Positions 52,866 to 61,075 of a stretch of DNA of 64,000 bases are shown piece by piece. Every line of letters starts with the position of its first letter. Positions within the stretch are counted from its first letter, which is position 1. Position numbers and translations under genes: made by a program. The stretch is from Pseudomonas berkeleyensis. Lineage in GTDB: Bacteria > Pseudomonadota > Gammaproteobacteria > Pseudomonadales > Pseudomonadaceae. The notes under the pieces were generated by a model. That model saw only the letters and a list, made by a program, of their open reading frames with translations, did not search any database and was not told the DNA's origin. The DNA lies in contig NZ_CP059139.1 in assembly GCF_014109765.1 (NCBI RefSeq), positions 3,662,001 through 3,726,000 on the forward strand. Reading direction: 5' to 3'.

Positions 52866-53588
52866 ATGCCTCGCGATGATTTTTCCAAAGTAACAAAGGA
52901 CGTTTTAGCAAGGCGAGTTGGCTTACGTTGTTCAAATCCAACCTGCAGAGCACCAACCAGTGGGCCACACAGCGACGCTAGTAAGTCCATTAATCTTGGC
53001 GTTGCCGCCCACATTACTGCGGCGGCATCAGGCGGGCCACGATTCGACCCAAGCGCATCCTCAGAAGATAGAGCATCTATCGAGAACGCGATATGGCTAT
53101 GCCAAAACTGCGCCAAGCTCATCGACACCGATGCCCAAGCCTATTCATCCTCAACGCTCTATCGTTGGAAGGTGGCAGCAGAAGGAGAGGCTCTCCGAGG
53201 AATGGGGGCGCCGCAGCACTCTGAGTTCTTTCCTCAGCCTTCGTTGGCGCTACATGCCCCTCTGCCGCGTATCGGCGGACATGACTATGATCAGGCCCGT
53301 GAAATGCTTATTCACGCCGGGTGGCAGCCATACATGAACCACTGGTCGCGAGGAGGCGATTGGGATATGACCTTTGGCAATGGCGACTACTTCTGGAAGA
53401 AGGGTTATTACGAGATCCAATCGGTGTGTCCCACAGGTCTCGCTGAATGTTCCTTTGCGTTCAAAGACGTGTACGGCAACAAGTTGGTTGTCATAACTGC
53501 CGGCGAAGCAGCCGAAGAGATTGGCTACACGCCAAGTGTATGGAATTGGCGCATAGAGCAACCTAGCCCTGAGGTCGAAAATGGTTAA
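52866..53588 (+). CDS. HNH-type nuclease-like protein with a novel C-terminal domain
   Basis: The protein has 240 residues from the ATG at 52866; a GTG at 52857 would add three (numbering below is from the GTG). Residues 5-115 form an HNH-like zinc domain: C25/C30 in RCSNPTC, the GVAAHITAA segment with His52 and GGPRFDP, then WLCQNCAKLID with C82/C85. This version is often an N-terminal effector in bacterial defence proteins. Residues 135-235 (YDQAREMLIHAGWQP, KKGYYEIQSVCPTGLAEC, VVITAGE) form a separate domain resembling small secreted stress-type domains. No Shine-Dalgarno is obvious. It follows attC-like site 2 directly. Confidence 0.72.
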   Translation: MPRDDFSKVTKDVLARRVGLRCSNPTCRAPTSGPHSDASKSINLGVAAHITAAASGGPRFDPSASSEDRASIENAIWLCQNCAKLIDTDAQAYSSSTLYRWKVAAEGEALRGMGAPQHSEFFPQPSLALHAPLPRIGGHDYDQAREMLIHAGWQPYMNHWSRGGDWDMTFGNGDYFWKKGYYEIQSVCPTGLAECSFAFKDVYGNKLVVITAGEAAEEIGYTPSVWNWRIEQPSPEVENG

Positions 53589-53854
53589 AGCACCTGGGTT
53601 TGGCCTAACTAGTCGCATATGGACTATCCCCACAAGCAGTGAGCGAAGCTTTGCTTTTGCACCTGTCGCCAGCGCGGTTGCATTCGCATACCCGACCTGT
53701 TCTGGGCTTTTCCACCCTGGTCATTCTGAAGTTCGCGCAGCGGGGGCCAAGCGTTCAATCGATCGCGGGGGCCATGATTGTTATCGGCCTTGATCCGCTG
53801 CAGGACTCGCCCTGTTCCTGGGGTGGATATCCGAAAAACCAACAACGCTCTCGC
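53589..53854. other. Intergenic region, no assigned gene
   Basis: About 265 bases after the HNH gene. GGCCTAAC at about 53608 resembles an attC inverse core, but I could not find a matching partner, so the third cassette end is unresolved. A plus-strand frame coding LGFSTLVILKFA and GAMIVIG suggests a possible gene remnant. Confidence 0.4.
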
Positions 53855-54088
53855 TCACCCCTGATTACGCCGGTTTTGCGCCAGGCGCTCGGCCAAGACG
53901 TCGAGTTCGGGTAGCTCCTCCTCCGGCATCTGCCGGATCACTGCCTGGGTCAGTTTCATCTGACGGATAAAACGCCGGCAGTTACCGCACATGGCCAGGT
54001 GGGCGCGCACGGCCAGGCGCTGGCGCAAGGTCAGTTGGCCGTCGAGATAATCGCTGGAGTGAGCGACCAGTTCCTTGCAGGTCAGCAT
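53855..54088 (-). CDS. Zinc-binding anti-sigma factor (zf-HC2 type)
   Basis: This 77-residue soluble protein has the ZAS signature H30-x3-C34-x2-C37 (HLAMCGNC), plus Cys4 and His10 upstream as further potential ligands. No transmembrane helix is present, so it is a cytoplasmic anti-sigma factor. It overlaps the end of the ECF sigma gene by seven bases, the usual arrangement for such pairs. It probably holds the sigma factor inactive until a metal or thiol signal arrives. Confidence 0.87.
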   Translation of the reverse strand: MLTCKELVAHSSDYLDGQLTLRQRLAVRAHLAMCGNCRRFIRQMKLTQAVIRQMPEEELPELDVLAERLAQNRRNQG

Positions 54089-54684
54089 TGGCCTGTCTCC
54101 TCGAAATGTTCCAGGGTGGCGAAGACTTTCAGGCGTGCCCGGTGTAGCAGCACACGAGCATTGGAGAGAGAGATGTCGAGAAGATTACAGATCGACTCCA
54201 GCTCCAGGCCCTGACGCTCGCGCAGCACCAGCACGCTGGCCTGCAGTTCGGACAGGCTGGCCAGGGTGTGTTCCAGGCACTGGCGCAATTCGTCCTCGGT
54301 GAGCAGGGCTTCGGGGCTGTCCTGATGCCAGGCATGGGGCGCCAGCAGCCAGTGACCGTCGTCGGCAAAGCGCTCGTCACCCACCGTGCCATGCGGCGCG
54401 GCCAGGTCGTCGAGCAGCACCTCGCGGCGGTTGTGCTTGAGGCGGGTCTTGGCGGTGTTGGCGGTGATGGTCAGCAGCCAGGTCTTGAGGCTGGCGCGCT
54501 CCTGAAAGCCTGCCAGGCTGCGCACCACGGCGAGCCAGGCATCCTGCACCACTTCGTCGGCGTGGCGGCTGCCGACGATGGCGTAGGCCACCGCGCGCAT
54601 CGCCCCCTGATAACGCGCCACCAGCTCGCGGTAGGCCTTCTGCTCACCGGCGAGCAGGCGGCCCAAGAGATCGGAATCGGACAT
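54082..54684 (-). CDS. ECF-family RNA polymerase sigma factor
   Basis: This 200-residue sigma-70 family protein starts MSDSDLLGRLLAGEQKAYRE. Region 2 contains ADEVVQDAWLAVVRSLAGFQ and the LKTWLLTITANTAKTRLK stretch. Region 4 has LSELQASVLVLRERQGLELE and the recognition helix ISLSNARVLLHRARLKVF. A linker of about 40 residues separates the two. Clusters of ECF sigma, zinc anti-sigma, precursor, MNIO, DUF2063 and DoxX are common in proteobacteria, so the hvf operon 2.7 kb downstream is the probable target. The start at 54684 is preferred to one six codons upstream. Confidence 0.9.
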   Translation of the reverse strand: MSDSDLLGRLLAGEQKAYRELVARYQGAMRAVAYAIVGSRHADEVVQDAWLAVVRSLAGFQERASLKTWLLTITANTAKTRLKHNRREVLLDDLAAPHGTVGDERFADDGHWLLAPHAWHQDSPEALLTEDELRQCLEHTLASLSELQASVLVLRERQGLELESICNLLDISLSNARVLLHRARLKVFATLEHFEETGQC

Positions 54685-54755
54685 GGAACTCCCGTAGGTC
54701 AAGCCTGCGCACGAAGCCGAACGCCCCGTGCATATCAGGCATTCCTACAGAGAGT

Positions 54756-55883
54756 TCAACGCTTGCGCAAAATTACACTGCCGATCGAATAACCGGCACC
54801 AAAGGAGCTTAGAACCCCCAGGCTGCCCGCCGGCAGGTCATCCTGGTTCTTGTGCAGGGCAATCACCGAGCCGGCCGAACTGGTGTTGGCGTAGGTATCG
54901 AGGATCACCGGTGCCTCGTGCGGCTCAGCGTCACGACCGAGCAGCTTGCGGGTGATCAGCAGGTTCATGTTGAGGTTGGCCTGGTGCAGCCAGAAGCGCT
55001 TGACGTCGCTGACGTTGAGTTGGTTTTCCGCCAGGTGCGCGGCGATCAGCTCGGCGACCATCGGGCAGACGTCCTTGAACACCTTGCGGCCTTCCTGCAC
55101 GAACAGCTTGTCGCGCGCGCCGATGCCCTCTTCCGCGGCGCGGTTGAGGAAGCCGAAGTTGTTGCGGATGTTGTTGGAGAACTGGGTCAGCAGCTTGGTG
55201 CCGACCACGTCGAACTGGTACTTGGAGGTGGCCTGGTCGGCACGCTCGATGATCACCGCAGTCGCGGCATCGCCGAAGATGAAGTGGCTGTCGCGGTCAC
55301 GGAAGTTGAGGTGGCCGGTGCAGATTTCCGGGTTGACCATGAGGATGGCGCGAGCCTGCCCGGTCTGGATCGCGGTGGTCGCGGCCTGGATGCCGAAGGT
55401 GGCCGAGGAGCAGGCCACGTTCATGTCGTAGCCCCAGCCCTGAATACCCAGCGCGGCCTGCACTTCGATGGCCACCGCCGGGTAGGCGCGCTGCAGATTC
55501 GAGCAGGCGACGATCACCCCGTCGATATCGGCGACGGTCTTGCCGGCGCGCTCCAGCGCCTGCTTGGCAGCGCCGACGGCCATTTCACAGAGGATGCCCC
55601 AGTCTTCGTTGGAACGCTCAGGAATGCGCGGCACCATGCGCTGCGGGTCGAGGATGCCGGCCTTGTCGATGACGAAGCGGCTCTTGATGCCCGACGCCTT
55701 CTCGATGAAACCACTGCTGGATTCGTTCAGCGCCTCGACTTCACCGCGGGCGATGGCCTCGGCATTGTCGGCGTTGAACTGCTGCACGTAGGCATTGAAG
55801 GATGCCACCAGCTCGTCGTTGGAAATGCTGTTGGCCGGGGTATAGAGGCCGGTACCACTGATCACGACGTTATGCACGTTCAT
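54756..55883 (-). CDS. Beta-ketoacyl-ACP synthase III (PA3286-like)
   Basis: This 375-residue thiolase-fold enzyme has the catalytic triad of FabH enzymes: Cys158 in [11 protein letters not shown], His in [12 protein letters not shown] and Asn in YANTSSAGS. Length and sequence fit the PA3286-type enzyme that I recall primes fatty-acid synthesis from medium-chain acyl-CoA rather than the standard 320-residue FabH. It may link beta-oxidation intermediates to synthesis. It is monocistronic on the minus strand, upstream of the sigma factor gene in the same direction. Confidence 0.88.
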   Translation of the reverse strand: MNVHNVVISGTGLYTPANSISNDELVASFNAYVQQFNADNAEAIARGEVEALNESSSGFIEKASGIKSRFVIDKAGILDPQRMVPRIPERSNEDWGILCEMAVGAAKQALERAGKTVADIDGVIVACSNLQRAYPAVAIEVQAALGIQGWGYDMNVACSSATFGIQAATTAIQTGQARAILMVNPEICTGHLNFRDRDSHFIFGDAATAVIIERADQATSKYQFDVVGTKLLTQFSNNIRNNFGFLNRAAEEGIGARDKLFVQEGRKVFKDVCPMVAELIAAHLAENQLNVSDVKRFWLHQANLNMNLLITRKLLGRDAEPHEAPVILDTYANTSSAGSVIALHKNQDDLPAGSLGVLSSFGAGYSIGSVILRKR

Positions 55884-56235
55884 TCCTCTTGTCGGCCGCG
55901 CCGAGCGGCCTCAGGCAGTAAACCCGCGCCTGATGAGCGTGGGTAAATGGAGAAGTAGCAAGCGGGGCTTTGATAGCGGCCCCTGCCCAATCAGAAGAGT
56001 TTGCCACAGCCGTTTGCGTTCGTCCTCAAGCCGAATCAGTGGCCATATGGCCACTATATGACCAAAAACGATTAAAAAGTCTCTACCTATCTTGAGATAG
56101 CCATAGGTAGCTCGCATGACGACGCAGGCACTCTCCCGGCAACAACCTGTGGATACTCAATCCACACTGTCTAGCCTGAAGCTTTCAGCGTCCTGCTAGA
56201 GTGAAGCCTTTGATCACGGCACCAATGGAGACTGC
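55884..56235. other. Divergent intergenic region
   Basis: About 350 bases between the ketoacyl synthase gene and the glutamate-synthase-domain gene. The middle (about 56040-56110) is AT-richer, with a palindromic TGGCCATATGGCCA (56039-56052) and a TATCTTGAGATA palindrome (56091-56102) that could be operators. I see no gene. Confidence 0.5.
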
Positions 56236-57846
56236 ATGAACCTATCGCTACTCAGCCGTTACGCTTTTTTTGCCTTCTGCGTGCTGTTCACCCTGGCCAG
56301 CCTGCCCTTTCTGGGCCATGAATGGCTGTGGCCGTTCACCCTGCTCGGCGGTGTGCTCAGCCTGATCGGTATCGGCGATCTGCTGCAAAAACGCCATGCT
56401 GTGCGGCGTAACTACCCGATCCTCGGCAATATCCGCTACCTGGTCGAAGGCATCCGCCCGGAGATTCGCCAGTACCTGCTCGAAGGCGACGCCGAGCAAC
56501 TGCCCTTCTCCCGCGCCCAGCGCTCGCTGGTCTATTCGCGCGCCAAGAACGAAGGCGCCGACAAACCCTTCGGCACCCTGAGCGACGTGTACCAGAACGG
56601 CTTCGAGTTCATCAGCCACTCGATGCGCCCGGCGCCGCTCACCGATCCGTGCAGCTTTCGCGTGGAGATCGGCGGGCCGCAATGCAGCCAGCCGTACTCG
56701 GCCTCCCTGTTCAACATCTCGGCAATGAGCTTCGGCTCGCTCAGCGCCAACGCCATTCGCGCGCTTAACGAGGGGGCGAAACTGGGCGAGTTCTACCACG
56801 ACACCGGCGAGGGCAGCATCAGCCCCTACCACCGCGAGCACGGTGGCGATCTGGTCTGGGAACTGGGCAGCGGCTACTTCGGCTGCCGCGCCTCCGACGG
56901 GCGTTTCGACCCCGAGCGCTTCGCCGCCCAGGCCGCCAACCCGCAAGTGAAGATGATCGAGATCAAACTCAGCCAAGGCGCCAAACCGGGCCATGGCGGC
57001 ATCCTGCCCAAGCACAAGATAACCGAGGAAATCGCCAATACCCGCGGAGTCCCAATGGGCGAGGACTGCATCTCGCCGTCGCGCCACAGCGCCTTCTCCA
57101 CGCCAACTGAGCTGCTGCAATTCATTGCCCAGCTACGCGAGTTGTCAGGTGGCAAGCCGGTGGGCTTCAAGTTCTGCCTGGGCCACCCGTGGGAGTTCAT
57201 GGGCATCGTCAAGGCCATGCTGGAGACCGGCATCCTGCCGGACTTCATCGTCGTCGACGGCAAGGAAGGTGGCACTGGCGCGGCGCCGCTGGAGTTCACC
57301 GATCACCTTGGCGTGCCGCTGCGCGAGGGCCTGCTGTTCGTGCACAACACCCTGGTCGGCAGCAACCTGCGCGACAAGATCAAGCTTGGCGCCAGCGGCA
57401 AGATCGTCAGTGCCTTCGACATCGCCCGGGTGCTGGCCATCGGCGCCGACTGGGCCAACTCGGCGCGCGGCTTCATGTTCGCCATCGGTTGCATCCAGTC
57501 GCAGTCGTGCCACACCAACAAGTGCCCCACCGGCGTGGCCACCCAGGATCCACTGCGCCAGCGCGCCCTGGTGGTCGAGGACAAGGCCCAGCGCGTCTAC
57601 AACTTCCACCGCAACACGCTCAAGGCACTGGCCGAGATGCTCGCCGCCGCTGGCCTCGACCACCCCTCGCAGATCGATGCCAAGCACCTGGTACAACGCC
57701 TGTCGGCCACCGAGATCAAGCTGTTCTCGCAGCAGCATGTATTTCTCGCACCGGGCGAACTGCTCAGCGGCCAGATCGGCGGCGAGTTCTACGAGCGCAT
57801 GTGGCGCATGGCGCGTGCCGACAGCTTCGAGCCGGCGCCGGCCTAA
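56236..57846 (+). CDS. FMN-binding glutamate-synthase-domain protein, membrane-anchored
   Basis: This 536-residue protein has two hydrophobic N-terminal segments (about residues 8-25 and 30-48) and then a GltB-type FMN/Fe-S TIM barrel. Visible motifs are FNISAMSFGSLSANAIRAL, the KPGHGGILPKHKI segment, GGTGAAPLEF and HTNKCPTGVATQDP. It lacks the glutaminase and the rest of glutamate synthase. Such stand-alone proteins are widespread; their substrate is not established. An upstream GGAG precedes the ATG. Confidence 0.88.
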   Translation: MNLSLLSRYAFFAFCVLFTLASLPFLGHEWLWPFTLLGGVLSLIGIGDLLQKRHAVRRNYPILGNIRYLVEGIRPEIRQYLLEGDAEQLPFSRAQRSLVYSRAKNEGADKPFGTLSDVYQNGFEFISHSMRPAPLTDPCSFRVEIGGPQCSQPYSASLFNISAMSFGSLSANAIRALNEGAKLGEFYHDTGEGSISPYHREHGGDLVWELGSGYFGCRASDGRFDPERFAAQAANPQVKMIEIKLSQGAKPGHGGILPKHKITEEIANTRGVPMGEDCISPSRHSAFSTPTELLQFIAQLRELSGGKPVGFKFCLGHPWEFMGIVKAMLETGILPDFIVVDGKEGGTGAAPLEFTDHLGVPLREGLLFVHNTLVGSNLRDKIKLGASGKIVSAFDIARVLAIGADWANSARGFMFAIGCIQSQSCHTNKCPTGVATQDPLRQRALVVEDKAQRVYNFHRNTLKALAEMLAAAGLDHPSQIDAKHLVQRLSATEIKLFSQQHVFLAPGELLSGQIGGEFYERMWRMARADSFEPAPA

Positions 57847-57987
57847 GCCAGCGCACCGACCTTCGCCCGAGCATCTTGAGCGGCGCACGAAAGCGTGACA
57901 CCTTCGCCGTGCGCCTGGTCGTCGAGGAGTCGCCATGCTTACCCCACGCTGCACGACATCATCGCTCGGCTGGTCATCGCCACCTGC

Positions 57988-58725
57988 ATGAGTACATCGT
58001 CCCTTTGTCGCCTGAGCGCTCTGCTGGCCTGCCTGCTTAGCACGCAGGCGCAGGCCGAGCAGCCGGCGCTGCGCTTCGCCGTCACCGAAAGCACCGCCAT
58101 GCCGATGATGCAGATCGAGCATGGCGAAGCCGTGGGCGGCATTCTCTACGACCTGCAATCGCGCCTGGCGCAGAAAGTCGGGCGCGAGGCCAGGATGCTG
58201 GTACTGCCCCGCCTGCGCGTGCAAAGCATGATGATGCACGGCGAGATCGACGTGCGCTGCAACGTCAGCCCGGCCTGGCTGATCAGCGGGCACCATCAGT
58301 ACATCTGGAGCCTGCCGTTCATGTTCCAGCACGACGTGCTGGTGACCCGTGCCGACATGCGGCACCGCAAGCCCAAGGCTGGCGAACGGATCGGTACGGT
58401 ACTCGGCTTCGGCTACGCCGCGCTGGAAGCACGCTTTCTCAGCGGCGACCTGCTGCGCGAAGATGTGCGTACCCAGGATCAGGTGCTGGAGAAGCTGGCA
58501 GCCCGGCGCTATGACTTCGCCGTCGCCAACCAACTGACCCTGGACTGGTTCAACCGCCACCTCGCCGCAGACAAACGCCTGGTGCGCATCGCCGAGATCG
58601 GCAGCGACCCACTGGCCTGCATCATCCGCAACGAAGCGGACGTACCGACCCAGGCCTTGCTCAGGGCCATAGTGCAGATGAAAGAGGATGGCGAGCTCGA
58701 CGCCATCCTCGCTCGCTATCGCTAA
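57988..58725 (+). CDS. Periplasmic solute-binding protein (SBP_bac_3-like)
   Basis: This 245-residue protein has a signal peptide (MSTSSLCRLSALLACLLSTQ, cleavage after AQA). The mature part has the type-II binding-protein pattern: LRFAVTEST, VGGILYDLQSRLAQKVG, IDVRCNVSPAWL and YDFAVANQLTLDW. No permease or ATPase genes are adjacent, so it may be an orphan amino-acid-type sensor. The frame extends upstream to 57895 without a signal peptide. Its stop overlaps the end of the convergent deiminase-like gene by four bases. Confidence 0.82.
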   Translation: MSTSSLCRLSALLACLLSTQAQAEQPALRFAVTESTAMPMMQIEHGEAVGGILYDLQSRLAQKVGREARMLVLPRLRVQSMMMHGEIDVRCNVSPAWLISGHHQYIWSLPFMFQHDVLVTRADMRHRKPKAGERIGTVLGFGYAALEARFLSGDLLREDVRTQDQVLEKLAARRYDFAVANQLTLDWFNRHLAADKRLVRIAEIGSDPLACIIRNEADVPTQALLRAIVQMKEDGELDAILARYR

Positions 58726-59831
58726 ACCCTGGGCGCCGCGTACTGCGGCAGCGTTATACAGCCAACATTGCCGCCGCCGAGCAGCAGCTCGCGCGAGCGC
58801 TCGATGCCGATGATGCGATGCTGCGGGAACAGCTCAGCCAGCACCGCCTGGGCAGCGCGGTCGTTGGGGTCATCGAACAGCGGCATGACGATCGCCGAGT
58901 TGCCGGTGTAGAAGTTGATGTAGGACGCGCAGATCAGCGTCCCGGCCTGGCGCGCCATACTGCCGTCCACCGCATCGAGCCCCTCGGCCTCCTCCGCGCT
59001 CCATTCCAGCACTCGTGGTTGCGGCAGCTTGTGCACCTCCAGCGTGCGGCCACGAGCATCGCGGACGCTGCGTAGCACATCGTAGGCCTCCTGGTAGATT
59101 TCCCACTGAGGGTCGCTGCGGTCATCCGTCCACTGCATCACCACCACGCCCGGCCTGACGAAACAGGCCAGGTCGTCGATGTGCCCGTCGGTCTCGTCGA
59201 ACTTGCAGCCACGTGGCAGCCAGATGATTTCCTCGGCGCCCAGGTAATCGGTCAGGCGCCGGGTGACCTCAGCCTTGCCCAGGTGGCCATTGCGATTGCG
59301 GTTGAGCACGCACTGCTTGGTGCTCAGCAAGGTACCCTGGCCGTCGCTGCGGATGCTGCCCATCTCGGCGATCAGCGAGGCGCGGTAGCGATCGCACTCT
59401 TCCAGTTCGAGAATCTTCTGCGCGATCTGGTCGTCCTTGTCCCAGGGGAAATACAGCCCGCCATCGAAGCCGCCATAGGCGTTGAACTGAAAATCCACGC
59501 CGCGCACTTCACCGGTGGCGTCGTTGACCAGGAAGGCCGGGCCGCTGTCGCGGAACCAGGTGTCGTTGCAGCTCATCTCCACCACGCGCACCTGTGCCGG
59601 CAGACGGCTGCGGGCGTTGGCGTACTGTGCGGCCGAGGCGCAGACGGTGACCGGCTCGCTGCTGGCGATGGCGCTGACCACGTCGACCCAGACCTGCTGC
59701 GCCGGCTTGCCGCCGTTGCGCCACACGTCCGGGCGCTCCGGCCAGCCAAGCCAGCAGCGGCGCTTGGGCTCGAACTCGCCGGGCAGGCGAAAGCCATCGG
59801 CCTTGGGGGATGAAGTCAGGGTACGGGCCAT
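58722..59831 (-). CDS. Agmatine-deiminase-like protein with altered active-site motifs
   Basis: This 369-residue protein aligns by eye with agmatine deiminases over its whole length: NDTWFRDSGPAFLVND, DFQFNAYGGFDGG, LNRNRNGHLGK, IWLPRG and ASYINFYTGNSAIVMP. Catalytic Cys358 and His217 (TDGHIDD) are kept. Two usually fixed histidines differ: EGGSIH reads EMGSIR (Arg161), and GGGNIHC reads GGGNVGC (Gly357). It may act on a different guanidino substrate. It is adjacent to a minus-strand LysR gene that may control it. Confidence 0.82.
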   Translation of the reverse strand: MARTLTSSPKADGFRLPGEFEPKRRCWLGWPERPDVWRNGGKPAQQVWVDVVSAIASSEPVTVCASAAQYANARSRLPAQVRVVEMSCNDTWFRDSGPAFLVNDATGEVRGVDFQFNAYGGFDGGLYFPWDKDDQIAQKILELEECDRYRASLIAEMGSIRSDGQGTLLSTKQCVLNRNRNGHLGKAEVTRRLTDYLGAEEIIWLPRGCKFDETDGHIDDLACFVRPGVVVMQWTDDRSDPQWEIYQEAYDVLRSVRDARGRTLEVHKLPQPRVLEWSAEEAEGLDAVDGSMARQAGTLICASYINFYTGNSAIVMPLFDDPNDRAAQAVLAELFPQHRIIGIERSRELLLGGGNVGCITLPQYAAPRV

Positions 59832-59928
59832 CTCGCGGCTCCTCGTCGGTGGCTGGAATCGGCCCAGACACTACCCGCGCGGCCCGCGCGCGACCAATGA
59901 GGTTTATCGCGGAACCCTTGAATTCAAT

Positions 59929-60816
59929 TCACAGGTCGACCAGTTGATCGGTGAACCATTCGATGAAGCCGGCCACCGCCGGCTTATCCAGGCGCAGGCG
60001 CTCACAGACCAGCGCGTACTGCCCCAGCGAGGGCACCTGGGCGGCGAAGGGCCGTACCAGGCGACCGCTGGCCAGATCCTCGCCGCTGGTGAGGTTGTCG
60101 CCGATGGCCACGCCCTGGCCACGCGCGGCGGCTTCCATGGTCAGGCCGGCATGACCCAGATAGAGATGCCGCGTGGGGCGGATGTCGCCGGCATGGGTGG
60201 TCAGCCAGGCCGTCCAGGTCTTGCCGTCCAGGTCGTCGTGCAGCAGGCAGTGGCGCGCCAGGTCACGCGGATGCTTGAGCGGTAACTGGTTGAACAGGCC
60301 AGGGCTGCACACCGGAAAGAATTGCAGGGTCGGCAACGGCCGCACGAAGTAGGCACTGGCATCGTCCGGGCCAGTGCCGTAGGTGATGGCGATGTCGATA
60401 TCTGCCGCCGGCAGCGAGGCGTCGAGCGGCTGCTCGTGCAGGTGCAGGGTGACCTGAGGATGGCGCTCGGCGAAATCGGCCAGGCGCGCCACCAGCCACT
60501 TCTGCGCCAGCTCGGCGGTCACCGCGATGCGCAACTGGGCTTGCGAGCCGGGGTCACGCAGTTCGTCGCAGGCCTCGCCGATCAACTCAAAGGCCTGCTG
60601 CAGACGACTGAGCAGGCGCCGCGCCTGGGGCGTCGGGCGTACCTGACGGCCATCACGCTCGAACAGGGTGCTACCCAGTTGTTCCTCCAGTTGGCGAATC
60701 TGGTGGCTGACGGCGCTGTCGGTGACGCATAGCTCGGCGGCGGCACGGCCGAAATGGGCATGCCGCGCGGCGGCTTCGAAGGTGCGCAGGGCGGTGAGCG
60801 AGGGCAGACGGCGCAT
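59929..60816 (-). CDS. LysR-family regulator, GcvA-like
   Basis: This 295-residue protein starts MRRLPSLTALRTFEAAARH. The N-terminal winged HTH has FGRAAAELCVTDSAVSHQIRQ and LGSTLFERDGRQV. The C-terminal periplasmic-binding-like effector domain includes DIDIAITYGTGP. The sequence resembles the GcvA/AmpR subgroup. It lies upstream of the deiminase-like gene on the same strand, about 100 bases away. The longer frame to 60957 has no family match in its first 47 residues. Confidence 0.9.
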   Translation of the reverse strand: MRRLPSLTALRTFEAAARHAHFGRAAAELCVTDSAVSHQIRQLEEQLGSTLFERDGRQVRPTPQARRLLSRLQQAFELIGEACDELRDPGSQAQLRIAVTAELAQKWLVARLADFAERHPQVTLHLHEQPLDASLPAADIDIAITYGTGPDDASAYFVRPLPTLQFFPVCSPGLFNQLPLKHPRDLARHCLLHDDLDGKTWTAWLTTHAGDIRPTRHLYLGHAGLTMEAAARGQGVAIGDNLTSGEDLASGRLVRPFAAQVPSLGQYALVCERLRLDKPAVAGFIEWFTDQLVDL

Positions 60817-60975
60817 GACGATCCCGGTTCGGTCGAAAACGCGCATCCTCGCCCAGCCATGGATGGCCGACAAGTTTCGTAGCGTGTCGCAAGGCCGCCC
60901 AGACATTGCGCGCCGGTGATTGCAGTTATGGCTGGCTGAACTCCAGGCGTGTTTCACGCATCGCTCTATGAAGCC

Positions 60976-61064
60976 GGTGCGCGCAGCGCACCCTACGCAA
61001 AGCCACCTGCGGCTATCCCGGCAAGTGCTTCACTCGTTCGAGCGTAGGGTGCGCCGTGCGCACC
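60976..61064. repeat. Inverted pair of REP family A elements
   Basis: GGTGCGCGCAGCGCACCCTACG (60976-60997) and CGTAGGGTGCGCCGTGCGCACC (61043-61064) lie in opposite orientation 45 bases apart. They are between the LysR and nadR genes. Confidence 0.88.
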
Positions 61065-61075
61065 AACTGCCTCGA

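Noticed and set aside
53600..53660. Third attC site after the HNH gene
   Set aside because: GGCCTAAC is present, but I found neither a complementary core at the start of that unit (CTTTAGCTCC) nor paired inner boxes.
54685..54780. Autoregulatory ECF promoter before the sigma gene
   Set aside because: TGTAGG and CGTT are present but 20 bases apart, outside the usual spacing.
55911..56117. 68-residue minus-strand frame upstream of the ketoacyl synthase gene
   Set aside because: Lies in a regulatory region with palindromes and has no recognisable protein features.
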